In this document: positions 1 through 10,265 of the stretch, piece after piece | Layout: every line of letters begins with the position of its first letter | Numbering within the stretch: the first letter of the stretch is position 1 | Assembly (NCBI RefSeq): GCF_003122425.1 | Contig: NZ_CP021659.1 | Location: 930,001-994,000, forward strand | Direction of reading: 5' to 3' | DNA length: 64,000 nucleotides | Source: Candidatus Fukatsuia symbiotica | GTDB taxonomy: Bacteria; Pseudomonadota; Gammaproteobacteria; Enterobacterales; Enterobacteriaceae | Translations under genes and position numbers: made by a program | The notes under the pieces: model-generated | The model's input: only the letters and a program-made list of their open reading frames with translations | Databases searched by the model: none | What the model was told of the DNA's origin: nothing

Positions 1-588
1 GTGGCAGTGGGTGAAATTGGTTTAGATTTATACCAAGACAATGCGCTATCTGTAAGACAACAGCTTAAAATGCTACAAGCACAGTTGATGCTAGCAAAGC
101 AATATGATCTTCCCGTGATATTACATTCACGCCGCTCACATGATCAATTAGCAGCATTATTACGTAAAATAGCATTACCGCGCACCGGTGTAATACATGG
201 ATTTGCCGGTAGTTTGGCACAGGCGCGGACTTTTATCCGGCTAGGTTATTATATCGGCGTCGGAGGGATCATCAGCTATCAACGCGCGAAAAAAACGCGG
301 CAAGTAATGGCAGAGCTCCCCCTGAACGTATTATTATTAGAAACAGATGCCCCGTACATGCCATTGTCTGGTTTCCAAGGACAGGCGAATCGACCAGAGA
401 GAATAACCGATGTTTTTGCTGCATTGTGTCGGCTAAGACCAGAGTCACCACAACATATCGCTCAGCAACTTCATGCCAACAGTCAACGTTTATTTAATTT
501 ACCGCCGCTTTATCAATCGACGGCTTTACATAATCAGTCAGCGATGCCATCAGTGCTCCCAGTGAAGGAGGGGTTTTGCCGCTGCTAA
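1..588 (+). CDS. yjjV: TatD-family metal-dependent hydrolase YjjV (5' truncated by window edge)
   Basis: This is the C-terminal two thirds of a TatD-type metal-dependent hydrolase, a TIM-barrel putative deoxyribonuclease. The window opens inside the gene at the GEIGLDL metal-binding motif, and E. coli YjjV has about 90 residues before it, so the true start lies upstream. The following segments LPVILHSRR, VIHGFAGSL, YYIGVGGIISY and LLLETDAPYMPL carry the His and Asp ligands of the family. After LFNLPP, where YjjV normally ends, the frame runs on for about 20 unrelated residues and overlaps the 3' end of the convergent sulfatase gene by 95 bases. This suggests that the original stop was lost. 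Family identity is firm; substrate is unknown. Confidence 0.85.
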   Translation: MAVGEIGLDLYQDNALSVRQQLKMLQAQLMLAKQYDLPVILHSRRSHDQLAALLRKIALPRTGVIHGFAGSLAQARTFIRLGYYIGVGGIISYQRAKKTRQVMAELPLNVLLLETDAPYMPLSGFQGQANRPERITDVFAALCRLRPESPQHIAQQLHANSQRLFNLPPLYQSTALHNQSAMPSVLPVKEGFCRC

Positions 589-2271
589 TCGGATCCAAAT
601 GTGGATTTAAGGTTTCTGTCGTCCCATCAAGATAAAACACCTTGATGATATCCCTGGAGATAAAGGCTATGCATTCCCCATACGCAGTGGCAACCATCCA
701 TTCAGAGTTTGGAATGGGTTCAAATAACGAGTGACCGCTGCTGTAGTTATCTGTCTTCCCTTGAGCATGTAAAAATTCCTTGAGTAGCGTGGCAGAAATA
801 TCATAGTGCAGGGTCTTTGCTAACACCTGCTGTTTGTCTTTGCCCGGCCAATGGATCACTAACGGTACCTGAAGTTGAGTACGACTAAAATTACTGCCAT
901 GCCCCCAATAATTCTTTTTATTATCATTAAACTCTTGACCGTGATCAGCGGTAATGATCACTATGGTGTTATCCAGTAACTTCCTGTTTTTTAAATGGGT
1001 CAAGACGTTGCCGATTAAACCATCGATATTGTACAGTGCCGAGCGGTAAAGATTATGTACTTCCACCGATGAAGCATTGGGAGTCAACTTCAATACATCC
1101 AAAGCCGTCCAGGAGGGCTGAAAATGCGGTGTACTATTTTCGGGTAGACTATAACCGTGAGCAGCATCATAAAATAGCAGACCAAAGAAAGGTTTACGGT
1201 CATCTAGATGGTTAATAAAGTCTTTAGTGATTTGTACATCACGCAACCACGGGGTATCACCGGGCGTATAACGACGCAGATGATCAATACCGAGGAATAG
1301 CCCATTTCTAAACACCGGTGAGGTTAAGGCCGCTGATCCATAAACAAGAAATTGATAATTCAGCTCTGCAAGCCGCTGTAATAACAACGGGCGTACCCCT
1401 CTTTAACAAACAGTGAAGAATAAATTTCGGGCAAACCATAGAACAGCGAAAACATACCCGGAGGTGTGCCATTCCCTCCCGACCAGTGATTTTTATACAC
1501 CCGTGAGTTATCGGCAAAAGCCGCCACATTCGGAGTAGTTATCATATTCATATCATCGGCACGCCAGGCATCTATCACCACAAACAGCAAATTTAGTGGC
1601 TGTGCCGTCGCATAATTGATCGGATGACGTGGATAATTAGCTGTCGAATTATTAATTTGTTGTCTTAGTTGCTGAAAATCGAAAGCCGAAGAATCATTAC
1701 CGGTACGATGAACCGGGATCCATAACAGCGGAAAGGATTTACGCAACGCATCGTTATTGCCTTTATTATTAAAAATGAAACTGGTGATCAAAGCTGTTCC
1801 TATTAACAACAATAACACCAGCGTAATCTTTTTAGCCACACTGCTCTCCATCAACAACAATCCCCATAATAGAATCAGTTGTAAAACAATCAATCCGATA
1901 AAATAGAGAGCAAAACGTAACATCACGCTAATATCAAAATTGACACCACCAGAAAAAAATAAGCGCAATACATTGATCGATAGATGGAAACGATATTGGC
2001 TGTAAACCAACGCATCGGTATAAAACAGTATTGTTAGCAAAGCAACAAACAACACAATGACTATACGCGCGCTTTTTTGGCAAAAAAAGTGATTAATCAC
2101 GACCATCGGTGGCAAAATTATCAAATTAAGCTGTATTATCAAAAACAGGTGATATTTAAATGCCCACAGATTGTTAAGATCGACAAAAGACAACCCACTT
2201 ATCACACCGGTAATGCCAATCGCGTTCAGTAACGCAAATAAAAAGCAATGCGACAGTTTTTTGTTACTCAT
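494..2271 (-). pseudogene. PbgA/YejM-like inner-membrane sulfatase-fold protein, split by a one-base frameshift
   Basis: Two adjacent frames together encode one protein of about 600 residues. The first (start 2271) has an N-terminal block of about five hydrophobic helices like the DUF3413 region of PbgA/YejM, then the start of an alkaline-phosphatase-superfamily domain (LLFVVIDAWRADD, GGNGTPPGMFSLFYGLP). It runs out of frame at about 1400. The second continues with LLLQRLAELNYQF, IITADHGQEFND, GHGSNF and QVPLVIHWPG. Adding one base to the run of four G residues (plus-strand CCCC, 1396-1399) joins the frames as KEGVRPLLLQRL, so a single G deletion is the simplest explanation. The second half has only a TTG as possible start. 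Unlike E. coli YejM, the sequence keeps the DHG metal-site motif. It is probably a paralogue of yejM, not yejM itself, and now broken unless slippage restores it. Confidence 0.75.
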
Positions 2272-2300
2272 TTAACATTAACCAAATAGAGGTAAGCACA

Positions 2301-3689
2301 GTGGCTAAAGTAGCAAAACGCGCATTTGTCTGCAATGAATGTGGTGCAGATTACCCACGTTGGCAGGGGCAGTGCAGCGCCTGTCTCGCCTGGAATAACA
2401 TTACTGAAGTGCGTATAGCGGCAACATCCTCTCCTTCTGTTATGCGTAATGAGCGCTTTGTAGGCTACGCTGGCGAGAGCGGTATCAATAAAGTGCAACA
2501 ATTATCGGCAATCAGTCTCAAAGAACTTCCTCGTTTTTCTAGCGGATTTCAGGAATTCGACCGCGTACTAGGTGGTGGCATAGTCCCCGGGAGCGCCATT
2601 CTTATCGGTGGTAGCCCCGGTGCCGGTAAAAGTACCTTATTATTGCAGACACTATGCAAACTCGCCCCCCAAATGAAAACCCTGTACGTTACCGGCGAAG
2701 AGTCGTTACAACAGATAGCAATGCGCGCTCACCGTCTTGGTCTGGCTACCGCTAATCTGAATATGCTATCGGAAACCAGCATTGAACAGATTTGTTTGAT
2801 CACTCAGCAAGAGCAGCCACGACTGATGGTTATCGACTCGATCCAGGTGATGCATATCGCCGACATCCATTCGTCACCAGGCAGCGTAGCACAGGTGCGG
2901 GAAAGTGCTGCTCATCTGACCCGTTTTGCTAAAACCCACGGAGTGGCAATTATTATGGTCGGGCACGTGACAAAAGACGGCGCGCTAGCTGGCCCCAAAG
3001 TGCTAGAACATTGTATCGATTGTTCTGTGATGCTCGACGGCGAGAGTGATTCTCGCTTTCGTACGCTACGTAGCCATAAAAATCGTTTCGGCGCCGTTAA
3101 CGAACTGGGAGTATTTGCGATGACAGAACAAGGGCTACGTGAGGTGAATAACCCTTCTGCAATTTTCCTTAGTCGTGGCGATGAAATGACCGCTGGCAGC
3201 TCAGTGATGGTGGTGTGGGAAGGCACCCGCCCTCTATTAGTTGAGATCCAGGCATTGGTAGATCATTCTATGCTGTCTAATCCACGCCGTGTAGCCGTGG
3301 GACTCGAGCAAAATCGTCTGGCGATATTGTTGGCGGTTTTACATCGTCATGGCGGTCTGCAAATGTCAGACCAAGATGTCTTCGTCAATGTTGTCGGCGG
3401 AGTGAAAGTCACCGAGACAAGTGCTGATTTGGCGTTATTACTGGCTTTGGTTTCCAGCTTTCGTAATCGTCCCTTACCACAAGACGTCGTTGTATTCGGT
3501 GAAGTAGGTCTGTCGGGGGAAATCCGGCCAGTACCCAGTGGACAAGAGCGTATCGCTGAAGCCGCTAAACACGGTTTTACCCGTGCCATTGTCCCTTATG
3601 CCAATATGCCGAAAAAAAAACCATCCACAATGCAGGTATTTGGTGTGAAAAAATTGGCGGCGGCATTGGAAATATTAGATGACTTTTAA
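2301..3689 (+). CDS. radA: DNA repair and recombination ATPase RadA (Sms)
   Basis: RadA promotes branch migration and processing of recombination intermediates, partnering RecA. The 462-residue length equals the family norm (E. coli 460). Visible are the N-terminal zinc finger (Cys11, 14, 25, 28), Walker A GGSPGAGKST at 103-112, the RadA-specific KNRFG motif at 260-264, and a C-terminal Lon-protease-like domain ending GVKKLAAALEILDDF. The ATG at 2301 is chosen because MAKVAKRAFVCNECG aligns with the E. coli start. An AGGTAAG-like ribosome site lies just upstream. The gene is divergent from the broken sulfatase gene and is followed within 25 bp by an insertion sequence, so any downstream partner such as nadR has been displaced. 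Confidence 0.97.
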   Translation: MAKVAKRAFVCNECGADYPRWQGQCSACLAWNNITEVRIAATSSPSVMRNERFVGYAGESGINKVQQLSAISLKELPRFSSGFQEFDRVLGGGIVPGSAILIGGSPGAGKSTLLLQTLCKLAPQMKTLYVTGEESLQQIAMRAHRLGLATANLNMLSETSIEQICLITQQEQPRLMVIDSIQVMHIADIHSSPGSVAQVRESAAHLTRFAKTHGVAIIMVGHVTKDGALAGPKVLEHCIDCSVMLDGESDSRFRTLRSHKNRFGAVNELGVFAMTEQGLREVNNPSAIFLSRGDEMTAGSSVMVVWEGTRPLLVEIQALVDHSMLSNPRRVAVGLEQNRLAILLAVLHRHGGLQMSDQDVFVNVVGGVKVTETSADLALLLALVSSFRNRPLPQDVVVFGEVGLSGEIRPVPSGQERIAEAAKHGFTRAIVPYANMPKKKPSTMQVFGVKKLAAALEILDDF

Positions 3690-3725
3690 TCAATAGCTTT
3701 TTTATTTATTAGACCTCTTCGGAAA

Positions 3726-3831
3726 CTATAGCAGGCGCCATGTAACGTGATCACTTTTGTTAATAAATATTAATTAATATCAATATGTTATTTCTGATTT
3801 TCATAATCAACTGATACGGCGCCTGCTATAG
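3726..3831. repeat. Internal 14-bp inverted repeat at the left end of the IS
   Basis: CTATAGCAGGCGCC at 3726-3739 is perfectly repeated in inverted orientation at 3818-3831, with an AT-rich 78-bp spacer. It lies between the left terminal repeat and the transposase start. It could block incoming transcription or translation, as in IS10 and IS50, or be the ends of an older element. Function unknown. Confidence 0.6.
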
Positions 3832-3878
3832 CATTCATGTAGGAATGTTGTTAAAAATCTCCTGAACAAGGAGCCCCC

Positions 3879-4316
3879 ATGAAATATGAACAAATAAAGG
3901 TATTGGAAGAGGAAAAATTTCGGCGCTTAACCGGAGTTAAACGCAGTACATTTGAAAAGATGATAAAGATATTGAATGAAGCAGATAAATGTAAGCAAGG
4001 GAAAGGAGGTCAGAAACCCAAGCTGGGTTTAGAAGATCGCTTATTAATGGCCCTTGAGTATCTACGCGAATATCGCACTTATTTTCATGTTAGCCGAAGC
4101 GATGGGGTGAGTGAGAGCACCTGCTATGAAACGATTAAATGGATAGAAAATACGCTAATAAAGCATCCTGATTTTGCACTCCCTGGACGCAAAGCTTTAT
4201 TAAAAAGTGATAGGGAGTATGAGCTCGTTCTTATTGATGCCACAGAAACGCCGATTGAACGTCCCAAAAAAAACAAAAGCAGTTTTACTCAGGAAAAAAG
4301 AAACGACCCACCTTAA
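3879..4316 (+). CDS. IS5-family transposase, N-terminal frame (orfA)
   Basis: This 145-residue frame encodes the N-terminal helix-turn-helix region (KYEQIKVLEEEKFRRLTGV, then SRSDGVSESTCYETIKWIE) and the first catalytic Asp in ELVLIDATETPIERP. If translation stays in frame it ends at once after a run of lysine codons. If ribosomes slip back by one at 4268-4274, the product continues into orfB as one 274-residue DDE transposase. The start codon follows a good ribosome site (AAGGAG at about 3868). Confidence 0.85.
   Translation: MKYEQIKVLEEEKFRRLTGVKRSTFEKMIKILNEADKCKQGKGGQKPKLGLEDRLLMALEYLREYRTYFHVSRSDGVSESTCYETIKWIENTLIKHPDFALPGRKALLKSDREYELVLIDATETPIERPKKNKSSFTQEKRNDPP
4268..4274 (+). promoter_or_regulatory. 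Programmed -1 frameshift site A AAA AAC
   Basis: The heptamer A AAA AAC lies in the correct phase at the end of orfA (zero-frame codons AAA AAA AAC). A one-base back-slip gives AAA then CAA AAG CAG, which enters orfB exactly where the family protein should continue. This matches the classical X XXY YYZ slippery pattern used by many insertion sequences. Confidence 0.75.
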
Positions 4317-4324
4317 AAACCCAA

Positions 4325-4702
4325 GTGATCGTCGATAAAAAAAGCAAAGCAGTCATCTGTACAAGCTTTACTCATGGGAGGCGTCATGATTTTAGGTTGT
4401 TCAAAGAGTCTGGCGTGCGAATACATCCTGAAATCAAAACAGTGACAGATACAGGTTACCAAGGGCTTGGCAAGATCCATTCAAACTCGGCGTTGCCTAA
4501 GAAAAAGACAAAGAAAAATCCCTTAACAAAAGAAGATAAACGCAACAATCGTGAGTTATCAAGCCAGCGTGTATTAAACGAAAATGTCATTGGTATGATT
4601 AAACGATTTAAAATCGTATCAGATCGTTATCGAAACAGGCGAAAACGTTTTGGATTACGATTTAATCTGATTGCAGCAATTTATAACATGGAAATTAGAT
4701 AA
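4325..4702 (+). CDS. IS5-family transposase, C-terminal frame (orfB), made by -1 frameshifting
   Basis: This is the catalytic C-terminal half. It has the second Asp in VTDTGYQGLGKIH and the final Glu in NENVIGMIKRFKI, followed by a basic C-terminus. The frame is open upstream of the listed GTG back to about 4274 and there encodes QKQFYSGKKKRPTLKTQV, a normal transposase linker. Translation therefore most likely enters from orfA by frameshifting rather than from its own start; no ribosome site is seen before 4325. Confidence 0.8.
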   Translation: MIVDKKSKAVICTSFTHGRRHDFRLFKESGVRIHPEIKTVTDTGYQGLGKIHSNSALPKKKTKKNPLTKEDKRNNRELSSQRVLNENVIGMIKRFKIVSDRYRNRRKRFGLRFNLIAAIYNMEIR

Positions 4703-4867
4703 ATCAGAGTTTCCGAAGAGGTCTATTGTGTCACGCTAATTTGGTTGCCAATATATCATTCTATCTCTGTTGCAACACGCTTTATTATGGCAAAGTGTTA
4801 GTAGACTTTTTATAAAAAACATCTTATAGAAATAAGATTATTATTTTGATTAACTATAATAATATAT

Positions 4868-7684
4868 TTATAAATGCAGTCGTGCCGCTTGAGTGACATT
4901 ATTAATCTCATCTAATAATTCCAACCATTCCGGTTGTAAGCTTTGTAAATCTAGCTGTCGGCGTAATTGTTGTTCTATAGTGAAACAAATTTGTTTCAAA
5001 CGAGGTACACCGCAATATGCACAACTGCCATGCAGTTTGTGGATTAAAGATAAAAAATCTTCATCACTGATCATTGGAGTTTTTTCATCATCAACAATAG
5101 CTTGTACACACAGGGTCACTTGCGGCAGTAATTCCAGCAGCATACGCAGTAAGTCATGAGCTAAATCCTCTTTGTTCGCCGCGTGCTGCACCGCAAGCGA
5201 CCAATCTAATGATTTCAGTGTCGATTCTGTGTGCAGCTGAATCGTTGTTTGCTCTGTTGTCTCCTGGCTATCAACCTGATCATAGCCAGGAAGGGCCTGA
5301 CCACAATCACGGTGAAAGGAGGGATAATGCGACAAATGATAACCAGAAAGTGCCAACGTTAGCTGTGCTTCGTCAATAGGTTTGGCGAGATAATCAACCA
5401 TACCCATTTTTAAAAAATGTTCCCGTTGACCACTGACTGCATGAGCAGTCACTGCAATAATAGGTGTATTCTGATGTTGGGGTATCTTATGAATTAATTC
5501 ACTGGCACGGATACCATCCATCCCCGGCATCTGAATATCCATTAAGATAATATCCAGTGCCATCTTTTCGGCAATCGCCAACGCTTTACTGCCACTTTCA
5601 CATAAAATAGTTTCTGTTACCTGTTCTTCCAGCAAAGTGCCAATCAGTTTCAAATTGGCGGGGTTATCGTCTACCGCCATCACACGAAAAGGTAAACGCT
5701 GCCGGATAGGTTGCTCTTTTTGCTGAGTCAAATAACAAATTGAATTTTCCGATAACAGTAAGGGAAATAATCGGTTGGCAGATATCGGCTTAATCATGCA
5801 GGCTTTTGCGCCCATTTGTTTGAGCTGTTCTGCATCAACCTGTGATTGACTGGGTAATGCCAGGATCACCTGATCGGCGAGTCCTAGCGCGGTGATTAAT
5901 TTATCCTGATGATCTACCGTATTAAGCGACACACCAACCAGCAGAAAATCATAATGTTGCTTGGGCAGTTGCTCCAGATTTAAGCTATGAGTGAGATGTA
6001 ATGGCGTATTATCTAGAATATGCAACGTGGCCTGCGCTGCAAGCGGGTTACTTTCGATATATGCTAAGTGTTTACCTACCAGTGATTTCATTGAAATAGG
6101 TTGATGGCTCATGTTTTCATTCACTGCTAAAGTAATGTCAAATTTAAATATCGAACCATGATTTAATTGGCTGGAAAAATTGATGTTACCGTCCATCTCT
6201 TGTACCAATCTTTCTGTGATAGTTAAACCCAGGCCAGTACCACCGTGACGACGTGAAATACTGGCATCAGCCTGACCAAATGCTTGAAATAAACGAGGAT
6301 ATTGTGCCTCAGAAATTCCAATTCCAGTATCGTGAATTTCTATCGTTAATCTAACATTACCTTCGGTCTGGCTCGATACCTTAACCCAGATAGAAATATT
6401 TCCTTTTTCAGTAAACTTAATGGCGTTTCCCAACAGATTGGTGATGATCTGTTGTAAACGCATGGAATCGCCGACCAAATGATTTGGCACATCATTATTG
6501 ACATGAAGAATGAGTTCCAAACCTTTTTCATGCGCAGTATGCGCCAATAAAATAATCACTTCATCCAGGGTTGTTCGTAACAGAAAGGGGATCTGTTCCA
6601 ATATTAATTTTCCTGCTTCCAACTTTGAAAAGTCTAGTACATCATTGATAATAGCCAACAAATTGTTGGCTGACCGCTGAATGGTCTGCAAATAGTCGAT
6701 TTGGGTCGGTGTCAATGATGTTTTTAGTGTCTGACGAGTAAAACCGATCACGCCATTCAGTGGTGTGCGTAACTCGTGAGATATATTAGCGACAAACTCA
6801 GATTTAATACGCGCCGCCTCTTGCGCACGTTTTTTCGCTAATTCCAGTTCAACATTCTGAATTTCCATTTGCTCAAGCGTTTCAAGTAAATCTGAGGTGG
6901 CCTGATCAACATTCTGCTGCATTTCTTCATGATAAGCCGCCAACGACATGGCCATTGAATTAATGCCATTTTTTAGCATATCCAACTCACCGAGCATACT
7001 GCCCGCTACACGGCTGTCTAGCTGACCACGACGAATATGATCCACGGTATTCACCATATTGCGAATAGGTTCGGTAACATCGAGCATTAAACGATAAGCA
7101 AATAACATGGCGACACCGAGGCAAAACAACAGTAATAATACGGCGATCAAGACTTCTTTGAATTGTTGCGAATGGGCGGCTTGCAGATCCAAATCGATGG
7201 CAATATAACCTAATGAGTGAGGTGCCATATTGGCTCGCGGATCATTTGGCGGCAAATGATCACGCGATAAATAGGATTCAGAGACGATCGGCATTTGCAG
7301 AAGTAACGAATTACCCCGCTTGGTCAATATCAATGAGTGAAATACCGGCAGCTTCAAACGAAGCTGTGAAGAATTGTAATTATAATTAGAGGTGACAAAA
7401 AGCTTATTATCTGCATCAAATACGGCAATTGAGCGCACAATATCCGAATGTCGACGATGCAGTAAATTAATTAGCTGCCTCATGGCATCCCGATTACGAA
7501 AAGTCATCCCATATTCACTGGCAACAGCTAACGGCTCAATAATACCGGTACCGGCACTCACAACCTGATTTTCCAGGTCGTTATAACGATTTATCATAAA
7601 GGAAGTACTCAGCAACAACCCAAGCAAAAGTGTAGGTGCCAAGATTAAGACCATCATACGCGTACGGAGGCTGTATTTTGTCAT
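4868..7684 (-). CDS. barA: Hybrid sensor histidine kinase BarA
   Basis: BarA is the tripartite sensor kinase that phosphorylates the regulator UvrY (GacA) and so drives the Csr system. The start is placed at [11 protein letters not shown], which matches E. coli; an upstream in-frame extension has no family counterpart. This gives 938 residues (E. coli 918). In order: membrane helix 11-30, periplasmic sensor, membrane helix about 178-198, HAMP ([15 protein letters not shown]), kinase H-box with His303 in [12 protein letters not shown], ATPase boxes (DTGIGI, GGTGLGL), receiver with Asp716 in [12 protein letters not shown], and HPt with His882 in IHKLHGS. All phosphorelay residues are intact. 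UvrY is not in this window. Transcription diverges from sbcB. Confidence 0.95.
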   Translation of the reverse strand: MTKYSLRTRMMVLILAPTLLLGLLLSTSFMINRYNDLENQVVSAGTGIIEPLAVASEYGMTFRNRDAMRQLINLLHRRHSDIVRSIAVFDADNKLFVTSNYNYNSSQLRLKLPVFHSLILTKRGNSLLLQMPIVSESYLSRDHLPPNDPRANMAPHSLGYIAIDLDLQAAHSQQFKEVLIAVLLLLFCLGVAMLFAYRLMLDVTEPIRNMVNTVDHIRRGQLDSRVAGSMLGELDMLKNGINSMAMSLAAYHEEMQQNVDQATSDLLETLEQMEIQNVELELAKKRAQEAARIKSEFVANISHELRTPLNGVIGFTRQTLKTSLTPTQIDYLQTIQRSANNLLAIINDVLDFSKLEAGKLILEQIPFLLRTTLDEVIILLAHTAHEKGLELILHVNNDVPNHLVGDSMRLQQIITNLLGNAIKFTEKGNISIWVKVSSQTEGNVRLTIEIHDTGIGISEAQYPRLFQAFGQADASISRRHGGTGLGLTITERLVQEMDGNINFSSQLNHGSIFKFDITLAVNENMSHQPISMKSLVGKHLAYIESNPLAAQATLHILDNTPLHLTHSLNLEQLPKQHYDFLLVGVSLNTVDHQDKLITALGLADQVILALPSQSQVDAEQLKQMGAKACMIKPISANRLFPLLLSENSICYLTQQKEQPIRQRLPFRVMAVDDNPANLKLIGTLLEEQVTETILCESGSKALAIAEKMALDIILMDIQMPGMDGIRASELIHKIPQHQNTPIIAVTAHAVSGQREHFLKMGMVDYLAKPIDEAQLTLALSGYHLSHYPSFHRDCGQALPGYDQVDSQETTEQTTIQLHTESTLKSLDWSLAVQHAANKEDLAHDLLRMLLELLPQVTLCVQAIVDDEKTPMISDEDFLSLIHKLHGSCAYCGVPRLKQICFTIEQQLRRQLDLQSLQPEWLELLDEINNVTQAARLHL

Positions 7685-7704
7685 GATATTCCAATGTGAA
7701 AAAA

Positions 7705-7722
7705 TAGACTTCTTGCAAAACC
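7705..7722. repeat. Dispersed repeat TAGACTTCTTGCAAAACC (IS-end relic)
   Basis: The same motif recurs at 21882-21900 behind nadA, and its core forms a small palindrome at 42246-42278. It resembles the ends of the IS5-family element at 3711 (AGACCTCTTC) and is probably a solo terminal repeat left in the barA-sbcB intergenic region. Confidence 0.5.
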
Positions 7723-7793
7723 GTAGCGAGGGGCGTGAAAGCGAAAAAGCGCAGCCAAGCCACCGAAACTTACATTTAAACGAGCCAAACATT

Positions 7794-9236
7794 ATGTCAA
7801 ATACCCTGTCAAAAAGAACCCAACAAGCGACATTTTACGTGCATGATTATGAAACCTTTGGTCAAAATCCAGCGTTGGATCGGCCAGCACAATTCGCAGG
7901 GGTACGCACTGATCTGGATTTCAATATTATTGAGGACCCATTGATTATTTATTGTGCACCGGCTGATGATTATCTTCCTCAACCTGAAGCGGTAATGATA
8001 ACCGGCATTACTCCACAACATGCCCTGATTCAGGGTGTTAAAGAAGCCGAGTTTTCCCGCCAGATCCATCAAGCTTTTAGCGTTGCCGGTACCTGTATTC
8101 TCGGTTATAACAATATTCGATTCGACGATGAAGTCAGTCGTAATATTTTTTACCGCAATTTCTATGATCCGTACGCCTATCATTGGCAAAACGGTAATTC
8201 ACGCTGGGATCTGCTCGATGTTGTCCGTGCTTGCTACGCTCTACGACCAGAAGGTATTAACTGGCCAAAAAATAACGAGGGATTACCCAGTTTTAAACTG
8301 GAACATTTGACCAAAGAAAATGGTATCGAACATCTAAACGCACATGATGCCATGTCGGATGTCTATGCCACCATCGCTATCGCTAAACTGGTAAAGCAAA
8401 AACAACCCCGTTTATTCGACTATCTTTACCAATATCGCAATAAACACAAAATCAGTGAACTGATCGATATCGTGGAGATGACACCTTTGGTACACGTCTC
8501 TGGTATGTTTGGTGCATTGAAAAGTAATACTAGTGTGGTGGCACCACTCGCTTGGCACCCTGAGAATAAAAACCAAGTGATTACCTGTGATTTGACCGCT
8601 GATATCTCGCCATTATTGAATTTGGATAGCGATACCTTGCGCCAACGCCTTTATACCCGCCACGATCAACTCAGCGCAGAGCAAACGGCAATACCACTCA
8701 AATTAGTGCATATTAACAAGTGTCCGGTACTGGCAAAAATGAATACTTTGCTAGAAGAAAATCGTGAACGACTGAATATCGATTGCCAAACTTGTTTAAA
8801 AAATAGACAGTTATTATTACAGAACCCTCAAGTAAGGGAAAAAATAGTAACACTGTTTGCACAACAACAACCTTTTCCTGTGATCGACGATGTCGATGCC
8901 AAGTTGTACGATGGATTTTTCAACGATGCGGATCGAACAACGATGAAAATCATCCAACAAACCTTGCCACAAAATTTGCCTGCATTGGATCTGCACTTTC
9001 AAGATCCAAGATTAGCGACGTTATTTTTCCGGTTCCGTGCCAGAAATTATCCCAGTACGTTGGATGACGGTGAACAACAGTGCTGGCTACATCATCGGAA
9101 AGCCGTTCTCAACCCAGAACGTATCAACAAATATGTGCTACAACTGGAGCTATTTTATAATCAATATCAAGATGACAAAGAAAAGTTGGCCTTGCTGAAA
9201 GCCTTATTTGCGTATACCCGTCAGTTAGCGGAATGA
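7794..9236 (+). CDS. sbcB: Exodeoxyribonuclease I
   Basis: SbcB is a processive 3'-5' single-strand DNA exonuclease acting in recombination and mismatch repair. The N-terminal DEDD nuclease domain is intact: Asp18 and Glu20 in HDYETFG, then [17 protein letters not shown], then the [14 protein letters not shown] motif with the last two acidic ligands. The SH3-like and C-terminal parts follow, ending [19 protein letters not shown] as in E. coli. The ATG at 7794 is chosen because [14 protein letters not shown] aligns with the family start, giving 480 residues (E. coli 475). The frame remains open further upstream, but that stretch is the dispersed repeat and has no coding signature. Confidence 0.95.
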   Translation: MSNTLSKRTQQATFYVHDYETFGQNPALDRPAQFAGVRTDLDFNIIEDPLIIYCAPADDYLPQPEAVMITGITPQHALIQGVKEAEFSRQIHQAFSVAGTCILGYNNIRFDDEVSRNIFYRNFYDPYAYHWQNGNSRWDLLDVVRACYALRPEGINWPKNNEGLPSFKLEHLTKENGIEHLNAHDAMSDVYATIAIAKLVKQKQPRLFDYLYQYRNKHKISELIDIVEMTPLVHVSGMFGALKSNTSVVAPLAWHPENKNQVITCDLTADISPLLNLDSDTLRQRLYTRHDQLSAEQTAIPLKLVHINKCPVLAKMNTLLEENRERLNIDCQTCLKNRQLLLQNPQVREKIVTLFAQQQPFPVIDDVDAKLYDGFFNDADRTTMKIIQQTLPQNLPALDLHFQDPRLATLFFRFRARNYPSTLDDGEQQCWLHHRKAVLNPERINKYVLQLELFYNQYQDDKEKLALLKALFAYTRQLAE

Positions 9237-9308
9237 TGTGATGGCGTGGCGCACCATGAATGTTGACGAAGCGCCACTTAAAGCGGTGACTAAATCAATG
9301 TGACAGTA

Positions 9309-10265
9309 TTAAGCCGATAAACTAAATTGCCCCAATAGCTTTTTCATCCACTGATGACCTTTATCTCTGTCAGTTGATTCATGCCAAGTAAGATGACAAG
9401 CTCGGGTAGTATTTTCCCAAGGCAATTCAATGAGTTTTAAATTAAGCGCTTCACCACATGACAGCAGCAACCAACGAGGAGTAATGGCTACAAAATAAGT
9501 TTGTGATACAATACTGAGCACACTATTCATATCTGTGCTTTCATAGGCGATCGCTTGCGTACTTTCACTCGATTGATAATAAGGTTCACTAAATGAACCT
9601 TTTTTATCCAGTGAAACAACAGCATGAGATTCAAGAAACAGCTGCTCCTTAGAGATAGCATCATGAATACGCGGATGATTTTTTGAAACGGCCAAAACCA
9701 GTTCATCATTAAATAGCGGTATCTGATGAAAATCTGGACGTTCAAACTCGGTGTAACTAATAACAAATTCAGTTTCTTGGTAACGTAATTGATGTTCAAT
9801 ATTGTCGTTCAGATAGGATCTGATCGCCAACTGTACGTAAGGCGCGGCTTGTCGCACACGGTTCACTATCTGAGCAGTGAGTCGAACATCCAAAGGGCTA
9901 CAAATTGATAAATTAAATACACGCTCACTGTTTGTGGGTTCAAAACCGGCACCGGGTAATTCGTTGTGTACCAATTGTAACGCTTGACGCACTGGGCCGA
10001 AAAGCTGACGCGCCCGTGAAGTTGGTTGTATACCGCGACCATAACGAACAAAAAGTTCATCATCAAACATGATTTTTAAGCGCGCTACCGCATTACTTAC
10101 TGCAGGTTGTGACATCCCTAACGATTGTGCCGCACGCGTTACGTTCTGCATTTGCATCACAGCATCGAACACTGTTAACAAATTTAGGTCAACTCCTCTC
10201 AGATGTACGTCAAATGATTCTTTTCGCGTTACTTGATTAGCTGTTACTAAGTTATATTCAGACAT
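9309..10265 (-). CDS. leuO: LysR-type regulator LeuO
   Basis: LeuO is a LysR-type regulator that antagonises H-NS silencing. The protein keeps the winged-helix region ([23 protein letters not shown], then [15 protein letters not shown]) and the GYGRGIQPT-like wing ([12 protein letters not shown]), and ends [11 protein letters not shown] as in E. coli LeuO. The ATG at 10265 is preferred over the GTG four codons upstream because TGGAG sits about 8 bases before it; this gives 318 residues. It lies divergent from the leu operon, the classical arrangement, with a long AT-rich gap between them. Confidence 0.95.
   Translation of the reverse strand: MSEYNLVTANQVTRKESFDVHLRGVDLNLLTVFDAVMQMQNVTRAAQSLGMSQPAVSNAVARLKIMFDDELFVRYGRGIQPTSRARQLFGPVRQALQLVHNELPGAGFEPTNSERVFNLSICSPLDVRLTAQIVNRVRQAAPYVQLAIRSYLNDNIEHQLRYQETEFVISYTEFERPDFHQIPLFNDELVLAVSKNHPRIHDAISKEQLFLESHAVVSLDKKGSFSEPYYQSSESTQAIAYESTDMNSVLSIVSQTYFVAITPRWLLLSCGEALNLKLIELPWENTTRACHLTWHESTDRDKGHQWMKKLLGQFSLSA

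Larger units (their letters stand above)
3711..4724. mobile_element. Complete IS5-family insertion sequence (probably IS427 group)
   Basis: The element is 1014 bp long and bounded by 17-bp perfect terminal inverted repeats: AGACCTCTTCGGAAACT at 3711-3727 and its complement at 4708-4724. It is flanked on both sides by ATT, a possible 3-bp target duplication. It carries two overlapping transposase frames joined by a -1 frameshift. Both frames are open and the DDE residues are all visible, so it looks recently active. It sits just behind radA. Confidence 0.85.

Noticed and set aside
7685-7792. 36-residue N-terminal extension of BarA and 37-residue extension of SbcB on opposite strands
   Set aside because: Both extensions are the same DNA, contain the dispersed repeat, and have no counterpart in either family.
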